This document shows positions 7,150 through 16,375 of a stretch of DNA of 37,980 nucleotides, in pieces (within the stretch, counting starts at the first letter, position 1; every line of letters begins with the position of its first letter). Made by a program: the position numbers and the translations under genes. The stretch is from a virus: the IMG/VR virus record IMGVR_UViG_3300022918_000228, positions 1 to 37,980 of that record. One strand, written 5' to 3'. The notes below the pieces were generated by a model. That model was not told the DNA's origin. It did not search any database and worked only from the letters and a program-made list of their open reading frames with translations.

Positions 7150-8729
7150 GCGGCCTCCAGGGCTTTGATGTAGTGCTTGACCCCGGCCACCGGCGGCGGC
7201 GCGGGCAGCTTGAATTGCATGGCCGTGTCGTAGTCGAACGTTTCCACGCTGGGGGTATAGCCGTAGTGGCTGCTGACAATGAACTTGCCCATGCCAAAGG
7301 CGCTAAACGCCATACCGTTCTGACCTCCGGTGGGCTGCGCTACGATTTGCCAGGTAACGCCATAGTCATCAGAGACCAGATACTGGCCCATATTAGGAAC
7401 CACTACATTGCCGTTGCTATCGTGAGAAATCGAAGCGCCGCCGGTCCAAGTTGAAATGTTTGAAACGGTGGTCCAGCTGTATCCACCATCCGCGCTACGG
7501 CGCAGGCCACTGTTCAGCAGCAGAACCACGTTATTGCCCAGGTAGACCATGGCAGCGTAAGAGACTGGGTTACCCCCTGGCGTGCCGTATAGAGACCAGC
7601 TCACGCCACCGTTGACACTGCGATACCCGGTCGGAGTGATCCAGGTGTTGTTGCCGATAAAGCACACACCCTGGGGGCTACCCGTCCCGGTAATATTGGA
7701 ACTCCACGTGGCGCCGTTATCCTTCGATACCCGCATTGAGTTGCTGTAGGCGGTAAAGATCCAGGTGCCGTTTTTATCGGTCGCCAGCTGCGGCGCCTCA
7801 CTGGCGCCCGTACCACTTAACACCACCGTCCAAGTCAGACCGTTGTCGACGCTGCGAATGATTGTCGAATAGGTAGCGGCCATCCAAGTGCCGTTACCGT
7901 CACAGACCATGGCTTGGCAGCTCTGCAATGTACCCAAGAGATTGCCGGTCAGGGCCACCCAGGTGACGCCATTGTCAGTGCTGCGCATGCTGCCGCGCAC
8001 CCAAACGCCCTTTCCATCAGTCGCGATGCCTAGGGATAGAGAGGTTTGACTGGTGGCGACATACGACCAGATTTTTCCAGCTGCAGTGCCAATGCTGCCC
8101 ACCAACATGGACAAGGCGGGGTACACCGTCCTTAGGTAAATACCACCCGCCTGCAGATACAGGGCACCAGGGTCGCGTGCAGACGTTATCAAATCCCCGA
8201 TCTGGGCCCCCACCCAGCCCACTACGGGCTTTTTGTTCGGGCCGATCATTACCGCCTGCCCGGTGCGCGCCGCTGACAGGTCCGGCATGCCCCAGGTGAA
8301 CGCCAGCTGGCCCGCACCGTTGATGCCCAGCATGGTATACGGCACGTTCTCCACTGGGATGCCCGCGCCCGCACGGGCCGCCACCGCCGCAGCCTGCGCA
8401 GCCTCTTTGGCCGCCACCGCCAAACCAAGCTGCAGCGCACCAGCGGTACCCACGTCGGTTACTGCCTTTTGCGCGGCGTCCTTTGCCTGGCTCGCGGTAC
8501 TGGCGGCCAGCGCCGCTTGGTTGGCCAAGGAACCGGCAGCGGTTTTGTAATCAAGGGTGGCCGCCATTGCGGCAGCCTGCCAGGTCGACAAGTTATTAAT
8601 TTGCAGCGTCCACGGGCCAATACCAGCGGCCCATTTATCAGCCACCACCGGGTAGACTTCCGAAGACATACCACGATTCGGCGCCGGAGCAAGCTGTTCA
8701 ACTACGGGCGGATTTAAAGCGACATCCAT
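7146..8729 (-). CDS. Tail fibre/spike with six Asp-box (BNR) repeats
   Basis: The 527-aa protein is the likely receptor-binding fibre. Residues 1-60 would attach to the tail tip. Residues 60-125 are an Ala-rich coiled coil. From about 225 to 490 six Asp boxes (SxDxGxTW) appear at 250, 293, 335, 371, 412 and 453; spacings of 36-43 residues predict a six-bladed beta-propeller as in sialidases and glycan-binding lectins. Sialidase catalytic residues were not identified, so binding is more likely than cleavage. ATG 8729 has AGGAGG 9 bases upstream and overlaps the preceding TAA by one base; the frame to 8759 lacks a ribosome binding site. Confidence 0.85.
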   Translation of the reverse strand: MDVALNPPVVEQLAPAPNRGMSSEVYPVVADKWAAGIGPWTLQINNLSTWQAAAMAATLDYKTAAGSLANQAALAASTASQAKDAAQKAVTDVGTAGALQLGLAVAAKEAAQAAAVAARAGAGIPVENVPYTMLGINGAGQLAFTWGMPDLSAARTGQAVMIGPNKKPVVGWVGAQIGDLITSARDPGALYLQAGGIYLRTVYPALSMLVGSIGTAAGKIWSYVATSQTSLSLGIATDGKGVWVRGSMRSTDNGVTWVALTGNLLGTLQSCQAMVCDGNGTWMAATYSTIIRSVDNGLTWTVVLSGTGASEAPQLATDKNGTWIFTAYSNSMRVSKDNGATWSSNITGTGSPQGVCFIGNNTWITPTGYRSVNGGVSWSLYGTPGGNPVSYAAMVYLGNNVVLLLNSGLRRSADGGYSWTTVSNISTWTGGASISHDSNGNVVVPNMGQYLVSDDYGVTWQIVAQPTGGQNGMAFSAFGMGKFIVSSHYGYTPSVETFDYDTAMQFKLPAPPPVAGVKHYIKALEAA

Positions 8730-9661
8730 TATAAAAGTCCTCCTACATCTAACGCACACTCATGAAGTGCGGGATTGGGTAGCGTTACTTGCAAATCGCG
8801 ATAACGACCAAAAATAATGGTGGCGGGTCTGGATTCATGACCGATATAAACAGCCCCGGTGGCGCGCAACTCTTCCAGAAAGTCCAGAGCGAACTCTAAG
8901 TCCTCGTCGTGAATACGCACGTCATAGATAACGCGGCGTCTAAAGCCACGCTCCAATAATGACTCCACACCAAACGGATCAACCGACTTGACGGAGAAAT
9001 CGGTAAGCCCGAATCCAGTACCACCAAATACGGTTTCTCCCAACGTGGTCAGCGTTCCGATGCAGGCCATGGCGCAAGTTGCCTCGGCGGCAGCGTCCGA
9101 TTCGATAACAATCCGAATCGTGGCGTCGCCATACGCAGGCAAATCAGTGAGTGCAAACGTCTTCTTGCGGCCAATGCGCTTAAACAGCCATTCCCACATG
9201 CCGCTGGCCCGCGCATCGACCAGGCTTACTTCGCGCCGGTAGACTTCCCCGTCATCCGGGGCGGTCATGGTCACGGTGGCCCGATAGCCAGACAGCCCGA
9301 ACAGGGCCACCGAGTTAACGACCTGGCCGGGCTTGAGCGTCACGTCAATCGTGCCTGCCTTCACGGTTTTGGTGCCGATCAAAAAGACTTTACGTTGCGA
9401 ACCTTCCGTGCCGAAAACTTGAGCCGCGCCCTTATCGAACATGGCCATTTTGTTTTCGGCGCCGGTATCCAACCACTTAGGCGTGGGGTCATCCTTTAAT
9501 GGATTAGCAGTATTGCTATCCACTAACGATTCGAACACATGGTTATTCGCTAAACGTTTATCACCCTTCTTGTAACTACCAGCCACCCACGGCGGAACAG
9601 TTGAAATAACGTTGGTGGTGAGCATGGCCGAAGTTATTACAACCGGCTTAATAACTTTCAT
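8729..9661 (-). CDS. Tail tip/baseplate candidate, 310 aa
   Basis: The protein lies between the tape measure and the fibre, the place of the distal tail or baseplate hub. It is predicted to be mostly beta, for example KVFLIGTKTVKAGTIDVTL and the segment following NSVALFGLSGYRATVTMTAP, in a jelly-roll-like pattern. I do not recognise a named family, and it lacks the size and fibronectin repeats of lambda J. ATG 9661 overlaps the tape-measure stop by 4 bp. Its role as connector between tail and fibre is inferred from order. Confidence 0.65.
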   Translation of the reverse strand: MKVIKPVVITSAMLTTNVISTVPPWVAGSYKKGDKRLANNHVFESLVDSNTANPLKDDPTPKWLDTGAENKMAMFDKGAAQVFGTEGSQRKVFLIGTKTVKAGTIDVTLKPGQVVNSVALFGLSGYRATVTMTAPDDGEVYRREVSLVDARASGMWEWLFKRIGRKKTFALTDLPAYGDATIRIVIESDAAAEATCAMACIGTLTTLGETVFGGTGFGLTDFSVKSVDPFGVESLLERGFRRRVIYDVRIHDEDLEFALDFLEELRATGAVYIGHESRPATIIFGRYRDLQVTLPNPALHECALDVGGLL

Positions 9662-12600
9662 GCCAGCTCCTGAGCAGGAATGCCCTTTTCCGTAATGGTG
9701 ATTAATGAACTTGAAGTGAACCCGGTACTTGCTGAGATTTGGCGCAGATAACCGCGCTGTTCCACCACTTCTTGACGCAGCAAACGAACCTCAGCGACTA
9801 ACGCGCTATCACTGCCACTGCCGAGCATGTCCATGGTTTGTGCGTTGTTGAAAATCTGCGACGGGCCGCTAACGATCAGCTCAGGCCCTTTTTCACCGGC
9901 GATATACGCACCACCGGACTGCCAGCCACCGGTCGCGAACGCTGGCAACTGTCCATTGGCGATCCCGGCGTTTTTCACGGCGGTAGGCAACTGGTCCAGC
10001 GTGATGGCTCCACTTGCCAACTGGCCCATCCAATAGGCTTTGCCACCTTCGTCCGCATCACGCCCCAACACCGCCTGATAAACCGAATCCACCAGCGTGC
10101 CATTGTTGGCCGGGGTGTTGGTTTTGCCAGCGCTCTTGTCGAGCATGGCAAGGGCTGCGACCACGGCCAGATTCATCGCCTTAACAGCCTCGGTGACACC
10201 CAGGATCGAGTTGTCCACGCCGTTCAGCGCATCTAGCTGAGACTGGGCAAACGCCAGCTGCGCGTCAAAACGCACCATTTGCCCTTCGTAGCCGACCTTG
10301 GCCTGATCCAGCTGCGCCTGGACCGTCAGCACCAGTTGCTGCTGGGCGGTCAATTGCTTGCCGTTAAGGGTGTCCAGTTCCGCCACGACGTTGGCCGTCT
10401 GGCCTTGATCGCGGGCAAAATCCAGCATTGAACCGTACAGGTCGGTGTTGACGGTGCTCACCGTCCCCAGCGCATCATCCAACCCGGTGAAGCCGGTCAG
10501 AGAACCACCAGCGCGAGCAGTTGCCAAGGCGCTTTGGAGCGTTGCCTGAGCCTGCGCGCGGAGCACCGCCGTGGCGGAATCCGAATCGCCGCGCAACGCC
10601 TTGAGCGATGCACTGAGGCTCGCGCTGACACCGGTCAAGTCGCTGACCTTTGAGTTAGCCGTGCTCAGCATGTCGTTCAGCGATGTGACGCGGGCGTTGT
10701 AGGCCTTGGTTACCGCTTCACGATCAGCGCCGATGGCGCGAACCAACGCACCATTGGCACCCGCCAGCGTTGCTTTCAGCGCATCCGCCACCGACGCAGA
10801 CTTGGCCTCCAGAACGTCGAAGGCCTTATCCGCGTTGGTCGCCATCCCCATCAAGCCTTCGAACATCGACTGCCCGGCAACCGTGGTGCGGTCAATGGCG
10901 TTAACCATCGCCACGAACCCGTCACGGCTGGCAGGCAAGACAACGCCCAGAGCCTTGAACTGCGCCGCCACGGCCGCAAGCGTATCGGTAGCCTTCTGGC
11001 CTTCCGAGGTGAACAGGTCGTAGTAATTGGCCTGCGCTGATGCAGCCTCATTGGCGCGCTGTTCGAGAATCGAATAGGCGCTGGACGCACTGGCACTCAA
11101 CCCCATCAGGGTGAAGAACATAGAGCGCCCGGCGTCCGTAGCAGTGTCGATCCCCTCGACCATCGAGCGGAACCCGGCGCGCGTGGCTGGCAGCGCCAAG
11201 CCCAAAGACTGGAATTGGGTTCCCACAGCGGCCAGCGTGTCATCGGCCTTTTCGGTGTCGCTAAAAAAGGCGTCGTAATACGCGGTCGCAGAGGTTTTCA
11301 GGGCTTCCATGCCCCCGGCCATTGCAACGAATTGCTCGGTCAACTTACCGCCCCAGACCGACAGGGGCAGAGCCTTCATGTTGAGCAGGCCGAACATGCT
11401 GTTAACGCTGTACAGGTTGTCGACGAACTCGGTCAGCTGCACAAAGTTGTAATTGCCGATCCCGGCGTTAGTGGCATCAGAAACGGCCGTGACCGCTGCC
11501 TGGCCGAGGTCGGTGAACCATGCGCCGAGCGCTGTATTAATTTCCTCTTCGGTCTTGCCCTGAGTGCTGATATAGGCCGTAGCCATGTTCAGGTTGTCGA
11601 GCACGCCCTCGTTCAGCGTCACGTTCAGACGATGAAAGTTGTTCAGCACGGTGAGGATGGTGTCGTTGTACTGCTGCCCCAGCGGGTCCTTGAGGTCGTC
11701 AGACAGGTCACCGAGCAGAAAGCGGGTTTTGCTGGACCCGGAGATCAAGCCGCCCTTTTTCTTTTGCTTGGTGTACTGCTGAGCATCAAACGCGCCGCCG
11801 TCGACACTCAGGGCCAGGCCTGAGTCTTTGGTCTGGTAACCACTGCCAAACAGCTTGGCGCCGACTTTTTCATAGACGGCCTGAAACACCGTTGAACCGG
11901 TGATGATGGCGGCCAGCTTGCCCCCCACCACCTTGCCGAGCAGGTCATCCTTCATTTCCAGCCAGCGCGCGCCCATTGCAGGGGCAAACATCGCAGCTTC
12001 CCCAAGCGCGGTATCGCCACCGCTGGCCTGGATCGCGTCACCGTCTGGACGTACACCGGCGGAATACAGCTTGCCGGACTGGTACATGCCCATAACAACG
12101 GCCAGCGGCCACATGGCGCCCATAGACGCCATAGCTGACGAAAACGCCGAGGCGGTGGTGGCGGCATAAGTGGCCGAGCCAACCGTGCCGGACACCAACG
12201 AACCACCCAGGGCATACCCGGTGCCCGCTGCAGCTGCGCCCGTAGTGGCAGCCGTCGCGGCCGTGGTGGCGGCTGTCTGCAAGCCCATGGCAGTCATCAG
12301 GCTAGAAAAGCCGCTGGACAGCGTAGTCGTCAAACCTGACAACATGCTGCCGTAGTAGCCCATGACACCACTGGCAGCACCACCAATGCCGCCCGTGGCA
12401 TAACCGGCCGCTGCGGACGCACCCACGCCGGTGATCGAACTCCAGGCCGAATACAGGTTCTTGCCCAGCCCAACCACGCTGCTCCACATGCCGCCGCCGG
12501 AGCCATCCGAGGACGACGACCCGCCAAACAGGCTTCCCAGGCCGCCCGACGAGGAACCGCCGACGCTGCCCAGCAACTTGCCCCATACGGACGACAGGCC

Positions 12601-15600
12601 CTGGCCGTTGTCGCCACCGGTCAGCCAGTTGCTGATGGAAGCCAACAGCGGCTTAGTGGTGAGCATGTGGGCAATTTCGCCCAGGGTCTGTTTAAAGCCG
12701 GTTTTGAGGTTATCCCACAAGTCATTGGCACCGCTGCCGATGTTGCCCCAGGCAGTGGCAAAAGCGCCGTCGATGCGATCAATCGCACCCTCAGTCATCT
12801 GGCCCCACAGCGTGGCCTTGCTGCGATTGACTTCGTACTCATTACCCAAGCGAATCAGCGCATCGCGGTAGGTATCCGCCTTGCCCGGATACAGATCGAT
12901 TGCGCGATTGAGTGCGGCTTGTTCTTCGGTGTATTCCCGGAGCAACTTGGTCTGCGGGTTCAGCCGATCAGTAATGCCCTCTACCTTGCCCGCCAGCTCC
13001 ATGGCTTTGGCGGCATCGCGGTTAGCCTTGACGATATCGCGCACGGCGGCGACTTCAACACCAAGAGCGTCGGCTGATTTACCCGCAAGAATCGCTGCGA
13101 CAGACTTGGCGTCGTTGTAATCGTTCAGGGCATCAACGCCCTGCAGCGTGGCAGTCGCCTGTGCCAGCAGCTCGTCGGTTTCCTTCTTCAGGTCGTAGTA
13201 GGCTTTGCCCAGGTCTTGAGCGTCGCGCGCGTACTGCTCCGCGCGCAGCGCTGCGGTGACTTCTGCGCGAGCACCCGCACCAGTCTTGAGCAAAGCCTCC
13301 TCGACCTTTTGCTCCAAGGTGTACTGACGAAGCTTGTCGGTACCGGAAAAATACGCATCTGCAAGTCCCTTGGCAGCGGTGGTTTCAATTGTGGTTTTGG
13401 CAGTCAGATCAGTGAGCGCCTTGTCGCGGGCCTTAGCCTCGGTCGCGGCTTGCTTCGCAGCGCTGTTACCGTCTTTGGTTGCTTGAGTCGCGGCGTCATC
13501 AGCGGCCTTCTGAGCGTCCTTCGCAGCAGCCAGCGACCTGATGGCAACGATCTGGCCTTCGGTTAAATCCGTGTTCTCTTGAATGAACCGATTTGCAGCA
13601 TCGGCGGCCGTTTTATCCTGAGCGGCCTGGAGCTGTTTGGTCAGCTCACCGATGTATTTCTCACCCGCTTGGTTCGCGAGTCCTTTGGCCGCGCTGTTGC
13701 GGTTCTGCGCCTCAGTGTTCTTGTCTGTTTCGCCAGTGAGAGCAGCAAGGGTCTGCTGCTGTTTTTGCAGAACAGCGCTCAAATCCGATACTGGCCCCTG
13801 CCCCGACTCCAAGGCCTGCGCCATGGCTTCAGTAACGCCTGGTACGGTGCGCAACTGATCAGCCACGGCCTTCCAGTCGACGACCATTCCAGAGGCTTGA
13901 TCTGCAGATGTTTTGCGCACCAATTCCAATGCAGCCTGGGTATCGTCCGGCATCCGGACAAGCCCGGCCATCAAGCCATCGGCACCAGCAGCACCCATGT
14001 TGCGCAGGTCGTTCTCGAATTTGTCGGCCATGGCGCCCGACATCTGACCAATCTTGGCCTGGGTGTCGGAGATTTGTGACTCCAGCTCACGCAGGGTGAC
14101 GGCCTGTGTTGCCCGGTTTAACTTGTCGAAACGCTCGGTGAGTTTGTCCAGCGGATCCGAGAGGTCTCCCAGCTTCTTTTCCAAGATGCTGGTGTTGTCG
14201 CCGAGAGTGATAAAGGCAATGCCTGCACCCACGGCAAGCGCTGCAATGCCCGCAGGCCCGCCAAGAACACTCAGTAGCCCGCGACCGGCAACAGCCAGAC
14301 GACTGGAGACGGCTGCGGATTCGGCCTGGGCCTTGGCAAGCGAACGCTCAGCAACTTCAACCTGCTTGATCATTGCGGCTTCAGTCAGCCGCAATTCCGC
14401 CATGCGAGCGACAGTCTGCTGACGACCGGCGTCGGTTATCTGTGCTTTCAGGCGCTGGGCTTCCAGCACTCTTTCCGCAGCCAACGCCGCCTGCACAGCC
14501 TTCAGACGCTCAAGCTCCGCAAGCGCGGCAGCCTGATCCGCCAAGGCCGCTTTTTTCGCAGATTCGGCAGACAATAAATCAGCCTGGGCGCTGGCGATGG
14601 TTGCCTGGGTTTTCTTAACCGCCGCTGCACCCGCCGCTATCAGGGTGCCTGTGTAATTCGCCATGGCGATGGCGGCCGCCCCTCCAGCAGCTACCGCGAC
14701 AACATCCAGATTTTCAGCCAAGAACCCGACACCCTTGGCGAGCACATCGAGCGCGCCCGTCACGGACGAACCCGAGGCCATTTCGTTCAGCCCCTCGGTG
14801 ACGCTCTGAATGGCCGGGAGCATTGCCACGACCAGTTCGTTGGATGCGCCTTGAAACGCGCCCTTCATCTGGTTGATAGCGCCGTTGACCTCAACAAGAC
14901 GTTTGACGTCAAGCTCGCTCAGGACCTGACCGGTGCGTTCGGCTTGGTCGCCGAGGGTTTTGAAACCTTCACCGTTATTGCGCAGTAAAGGAATCAGCCC
15001 AGTGGCTTCATCCGCCATGGCCTCCATGTAGGTGGTCATCTGGGCCTGATTGAGCCCGGCTTTTTCCAGGGAGGTGTAATACAGCTGCAGCGCCTGAGGA
15101 CCAGACAGATCGGCAAACATCTTTGCAGTGACACCGACCTTCGGCGCGATTTCCTTAAAGAAATCGGCCATCTCGCCGCCGCCACGCTGAATGAATTCCC
15201 CTACACGGTCCGAGGTATCTTTGAGGATGTCGGCCAGTTTGTCCTGTTCAATGCCGACGGTTTTGGCACCCGCAGCAAGGCGCTGAAAGTCTGTCACTGA
15301 CGTGTTCGACAGAGCCGACAGGTTTTTAACTTCCTGGGCATACGTCGAGGTTTTTACAGTGATCGCTACGAGCCCCGCTACCGCAGCAGCCGATGCAACG
15401 CCCAACCCGGTGATTGCTGCACTAACCGCTTTTTGCATCGCAGTAGCATTTGACCCAGTACGATCAAACGCCGCATCGACCTGGCCGAGATTACTATCGA
15501 TCTTGCCGGTGGCCTGGGCGACACTGGAATCGGCTTTCGCCATCTCCTGACGCAGCTGCGCCGTTGTCGCTTCAATGCGAATCAACATGCCTTGTACGTC

Positions 15601-15612
15601 AGCGTCTGCCAT
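9658..15612 (-). CDS. Tail tape measure protein, 1984 aa
   Basis: The tape measure fixes tail length and is ejected into the host envelope. It has an N-terminal coiled coil, hydrophobic helices (AAITGLGVASAAAVAGLVAI; ALAVGAGIAFITLG), long Ala/Gln/Lys-rich helices with embedded ERLKAQ-type heptads, and Gly/Ser-rich linkers in the middle. Two tandem 85-residue repeats begin with YYDAFFSDTEKADDTLAAV and YYDLFTSEGQKATDTLAAV. A DUF4214-like block (VYQAVLGRDADEGGKAYWMG) lies near the C-terminus, followed by GGWQSGGAYIAGEKGPELIV, the usual end of such proteins. ATG 15612 (MADADVQG) is preferred over GTG 15624, with GGGGA upstream. It is unusually large for a phage of this size. Confidence 0.92.
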   Translation of the reverse strand: MADADVQGMLIRIEATTAQLRQEMAKADSSVAQATGKIDSNLGQVDAAFDRTGSNATAMQKAVSAAITGLGVASAAAVAGLVAITVKTSTYAQEVKNLSALSNTSVTDFQRLAAGAKTVGIEQDKLADILKDTSDRVGEFIQRGGGEMADFFKEIAPKVGVTAKMFADLSGPQALQLYYTSLEKAGLNQAQMTTYMEAMADEATGLIPLLRNNGEGFKTLGDQAERTGQVLSELDVKRLVEVNGAINQMKGAFQGASNELVVAMLPAIQSVTEGLNEMASGSSVTGALDVLAKGVGFLAENLDVVAVAAGGAAAIAMANYTGTLIAAGAAAVKKTQATIASAQADLLSAESAKKAALADQAAALAELERLKAVQAALAAERVLEAQRLKAQITDAGRQQTVARMAELRLTEAAMIKQVEVAERSLAKAQAESAAVSSRLAVAGRGLLSVLGGPAGIAALAVGAGIAFITLGDNTSILEKKLGDLSDPLDKLTERFDKLNRATQAVTLRELESQISDTQAKIGQMSGAMADKFENDLRNMGAAGADGLMAGLVRMPDDTQAALELVRKTSADQASGMVVDWKAVADQLRTVPGVTEAMAQALESGQGPVSDLSAVLQKQQQTLAALTGETDKNTEAQNRNSAAKGLANQAGEKYIGELTKQLQAAQDKTAADAANRFIQENTDLTEGQIVAIRSLAAAKDAQKAADDAATQATKDGNSAAKQAATEAKARDKALTDLTAKTTIETTAAKGLADAYFSGTDKLRQYTLEQKVEEALLKTGAGARAEVTAALRAEQYARDAQDLGKAYYDLKKETDELLAQATATLQGVDALNDYNDAKSVAAILAGKSADALGVEVAAVRDIVKANRDAAKAMELAGKVEGITDRLNPQTKLLREYTEEQAALNRAIDLYPGKADTYRDALIRLGNEYEVNRSKATLWGQMTEGAIDRIDGAFATAWGNIGSGANDLWDNLKTGFKQTLGEIAHMLTTKPLLASISNWLTGGDNGQGLSSVWGKLLGSVGGSSSGGLGSLFGGSSSSDGSGGGMWSSVVGLGKNLYSAWSSITGVGASAAAGYATGGIGGAASGVMGYYGSMLSGLTTTLSSGFSSLMTAMGLQTAATTAATAATTGAAAAGTGYALGGSLVSGTVGSATYAATTASAFSSAMASMGAMWPLAVVMGMYQSGKLYSAGVRPDGDAIQASGGDTALGEAAMFAPAMGARWLEMKDDLLGKVVGGKLAAIITGSTVFQAVYEKVGAKLFGSGYQTKDSGLALSVDGGAFDAQQYTKQKKKGGLISGSSKTRFLLGDLSDDLKDPLGQQYNDTILTVLNNFHRLNVTLNEGVLDNLNMATAYISTQGKTEEEINTALGAWFTDLGQAAVTAVSDATNAGIGNYNFVQLTEFVDNLYSVNSMFGLLNMKALPLSVWGGKLTEQFVAMAGGMEALKTSATAYYDAFFSDTEKADDTLAAVGTQFQSLGLALPATRAGFRSMVEGIDTATDAGRSMFFTLMGLSASASSAYSILEQRANEAASAQANYYDLFTSEGQKATDTLAAVAAQFKALGVVLPASRDGFVAMVNAIDRTTVAGQSMFEGLMGMATNADKAFDVLEAKSASVADALKATLAGANGALVRAIGADREAVTKAYNARVTSLNDMLSTANSKVSDLTGVSASLSASLKALRGDSDSATAVLRAQAQATLQSALATARAGGSLTGFTGLDDALGTVSTVNTDLYGSMLDFARDQGQTANVVAELDTLNGKQLTAQQQLVLTVQAQLDQAKVGYEGQMVRFDAQLAFAQSQLDALNGVDNSILGVTEAVKAMNLAVVAALAMLDKSAGKTNTPANNGTLVDSVYQAVLGRDADEGGKAYWMGQLASGAITLDQLPTAVKNAGIANGQLPAFATGGWQSGGAYIAGEKGPELIVSGPSQIFNNAQTMDMLGSGSDSALVAEVRLLRQEVVEQRGYLRQISASTGFTSSSLITITEKGIPAQELA

Positions 15613-15636
15613 ACCGTTCCCCACTTTCTACAGGCG

Positions 15637-15658
15637 AAAAAAAACCCGCCGTAGCGGG
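15637..15658 (-). terminator. UNCG-loop terminator upstream of the tape measure gene
   Basis: On the minus strand CCCGC-TACG-GCGGG is followed by eight T. The UACG tetraloop is of the very stable UNCG class. It sits between the tail chaperone genes and the tape measure gene. Confidence 0.8.
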
Positions 15659-15681
15659 CAGGTGCTCAACATTCACAGCCT

Positions 15682-15942
15682 TCAACTCATCTTGCGGTTC
15701 ATGGCAGCGGCGCGCAGTTCAACCCGCAGGTCGCGGCCATTACCTCGTTTGTCCGACGCGGCCGGAGCTGGAGCCGCCCCGCCAGGCGTGGTCATCTTGA
15801 GGAAATGCAACTTAGCGTCCCACGCCATCAAAATTTCAATGATGGGAGTTTCCCAGGCAATCTGAGGCGCCCAGCCCAGCCAACCTGTAGCCATGCCAAA
15901 GACCTCATCAACATAACTACCGTTGGCTTCACGCTTTACTCG
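15682..15942 (-). CDS. T extension of the tail assembly chaperone (made by -1 frameshift)
   Basis: This frame is open from the slippery site at 15942-15948 to TGA at 15682. It starts with RVKREANGSYVDEVFG and continues through an internal ATG at 15894 into MATGWLGWAPQIAWETPIIE, typical of the T part of tail chaperones. Ribosomes slipping back one base at GGGAAAC would join the first 119 residues of G to these 86 residues, giving a G-T protein of about 205 aa. Independent initiation at ATG 15894 is possible but has no clear ribosome binding site. By analogy with lambda gpGT it would bind the tape measure protein and recruit tube subunits. Confidence 0.75.
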   Translation of the reverse strand, partial: RVKREANGSYVDEVFGMATGWLGWAPQIAWETPIIEILMAWDAKLHFLKMTTPGGAAPAPAASDKRGNGRDLRVELRAAAMNRKMS

Positions 15943-16298
15943 TTTCCCGCCTTTTCCGCAGTTTTGGCCGCCTCAGCAATTTCCTCATCGGACTTACCAC
16001 CCGGATTGAGCATGGCCGTCAAATAAGGAATCACCTGCGGATTTACATTGCTGATGCCTGCATCGTAAATCTGCTCTTCCATGGCCTCCACGTCTTTGGG
16101 TTTGAAATCACGGCCTGCGCCGATCAGTACCACCGTTGCCAGCGAATTAAGGCTGATGCGATGAGTCAACTCGTTCAGTGCTGGGGCCAGCCCGCCAAAA
16201 CGCTTTTCGATATTGCGAACCGCTTTGAGGTTGCCGATCAACGTCAGGCCTTCATCGCCGATGGTGACTTTGGTAGTGCCGTGGCTGGTTTTGCTCAT
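15936..16298 (-). CDS. Tail assembly chaperone (G-like)
   Basis: The 120-aa soluble protein lies between the tail tube and the tape measure gene, the conserved place of lambda G. It starts MSKTSHGTTKVTIGDEGLTL, has a helical middle (VRNIEKRFGGLAPALNELTH), and ends in an Ala/Glu-rich helix, AAKTAEKAGNE. Its last codons hold a canonical slippery heptamer two codons before the stop. Chaperones of this type coat the tape measure protein during tail assembly and are not in the finished virion. Confidence 0.8.
   Translation of the reverse strand: MSKTSHGTTKVTIGDEGLTLIGNLKAVRNIEKRFGGLAPALNELTHRISLNSLATVVLIGAGRDFKPKDVEAMEEQIYDAGISNVNPQVIPYLTAMLNPGGKSDEEIAEAAKTAEKAGNE
15942..15948 (-). promoter_or_regulatory. 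Programmed -1 frameshift site GGGAAAC
   Basis: Read in the G frame the codons are GCG GGA AAC GAG TAA, so the heptamer fits X-XXY-YYZ exactly (G GGA AAC). Lambda uses GGGAAAG at the same place. The -1 frame stays open through the T extension. Confidence 0.8.
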
Positions 16299-16332
16299 GG
16301 TCGTATTTCCAGTTTTCAGAATATAAGAGGCT

Positions 16333-16356
16333 CTGCACGGCCAGCTGGCCGCGCAG
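16333..16356. other. Stable 24-bp palindrome between tail tube and chaperone genes
   Basis: The core CGGCCAGCTGGCCG (16338-16351) is a perfect palindrome, and after one mismatched pair CTGC and GCAG extend it. No T-run follows on the minus strand, so it looks more like a transcript-stabilising or processing hairpin at the 3' end of the tube message than a terminator. Confidence 0.5.
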
Positions 16357-16375
16357 GTTATCGTTGATGTGAGGC

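Noticed and set aside
7146-8759. Longer start for the tail fibre at 8759
   Set aside because: The extra ten residues (MCVRCRRTFI) come from the end of the upstream gene; ATG 8729 has a strong AGGAGG.
11215-11823. Plus-strand 202-aa open frame inside the tape measure gene
   Set aside because: It is a shadow frame in a long GC-rich gene, without start signals; the many other long plus-strand frames from 7 to 30 kb are the same.
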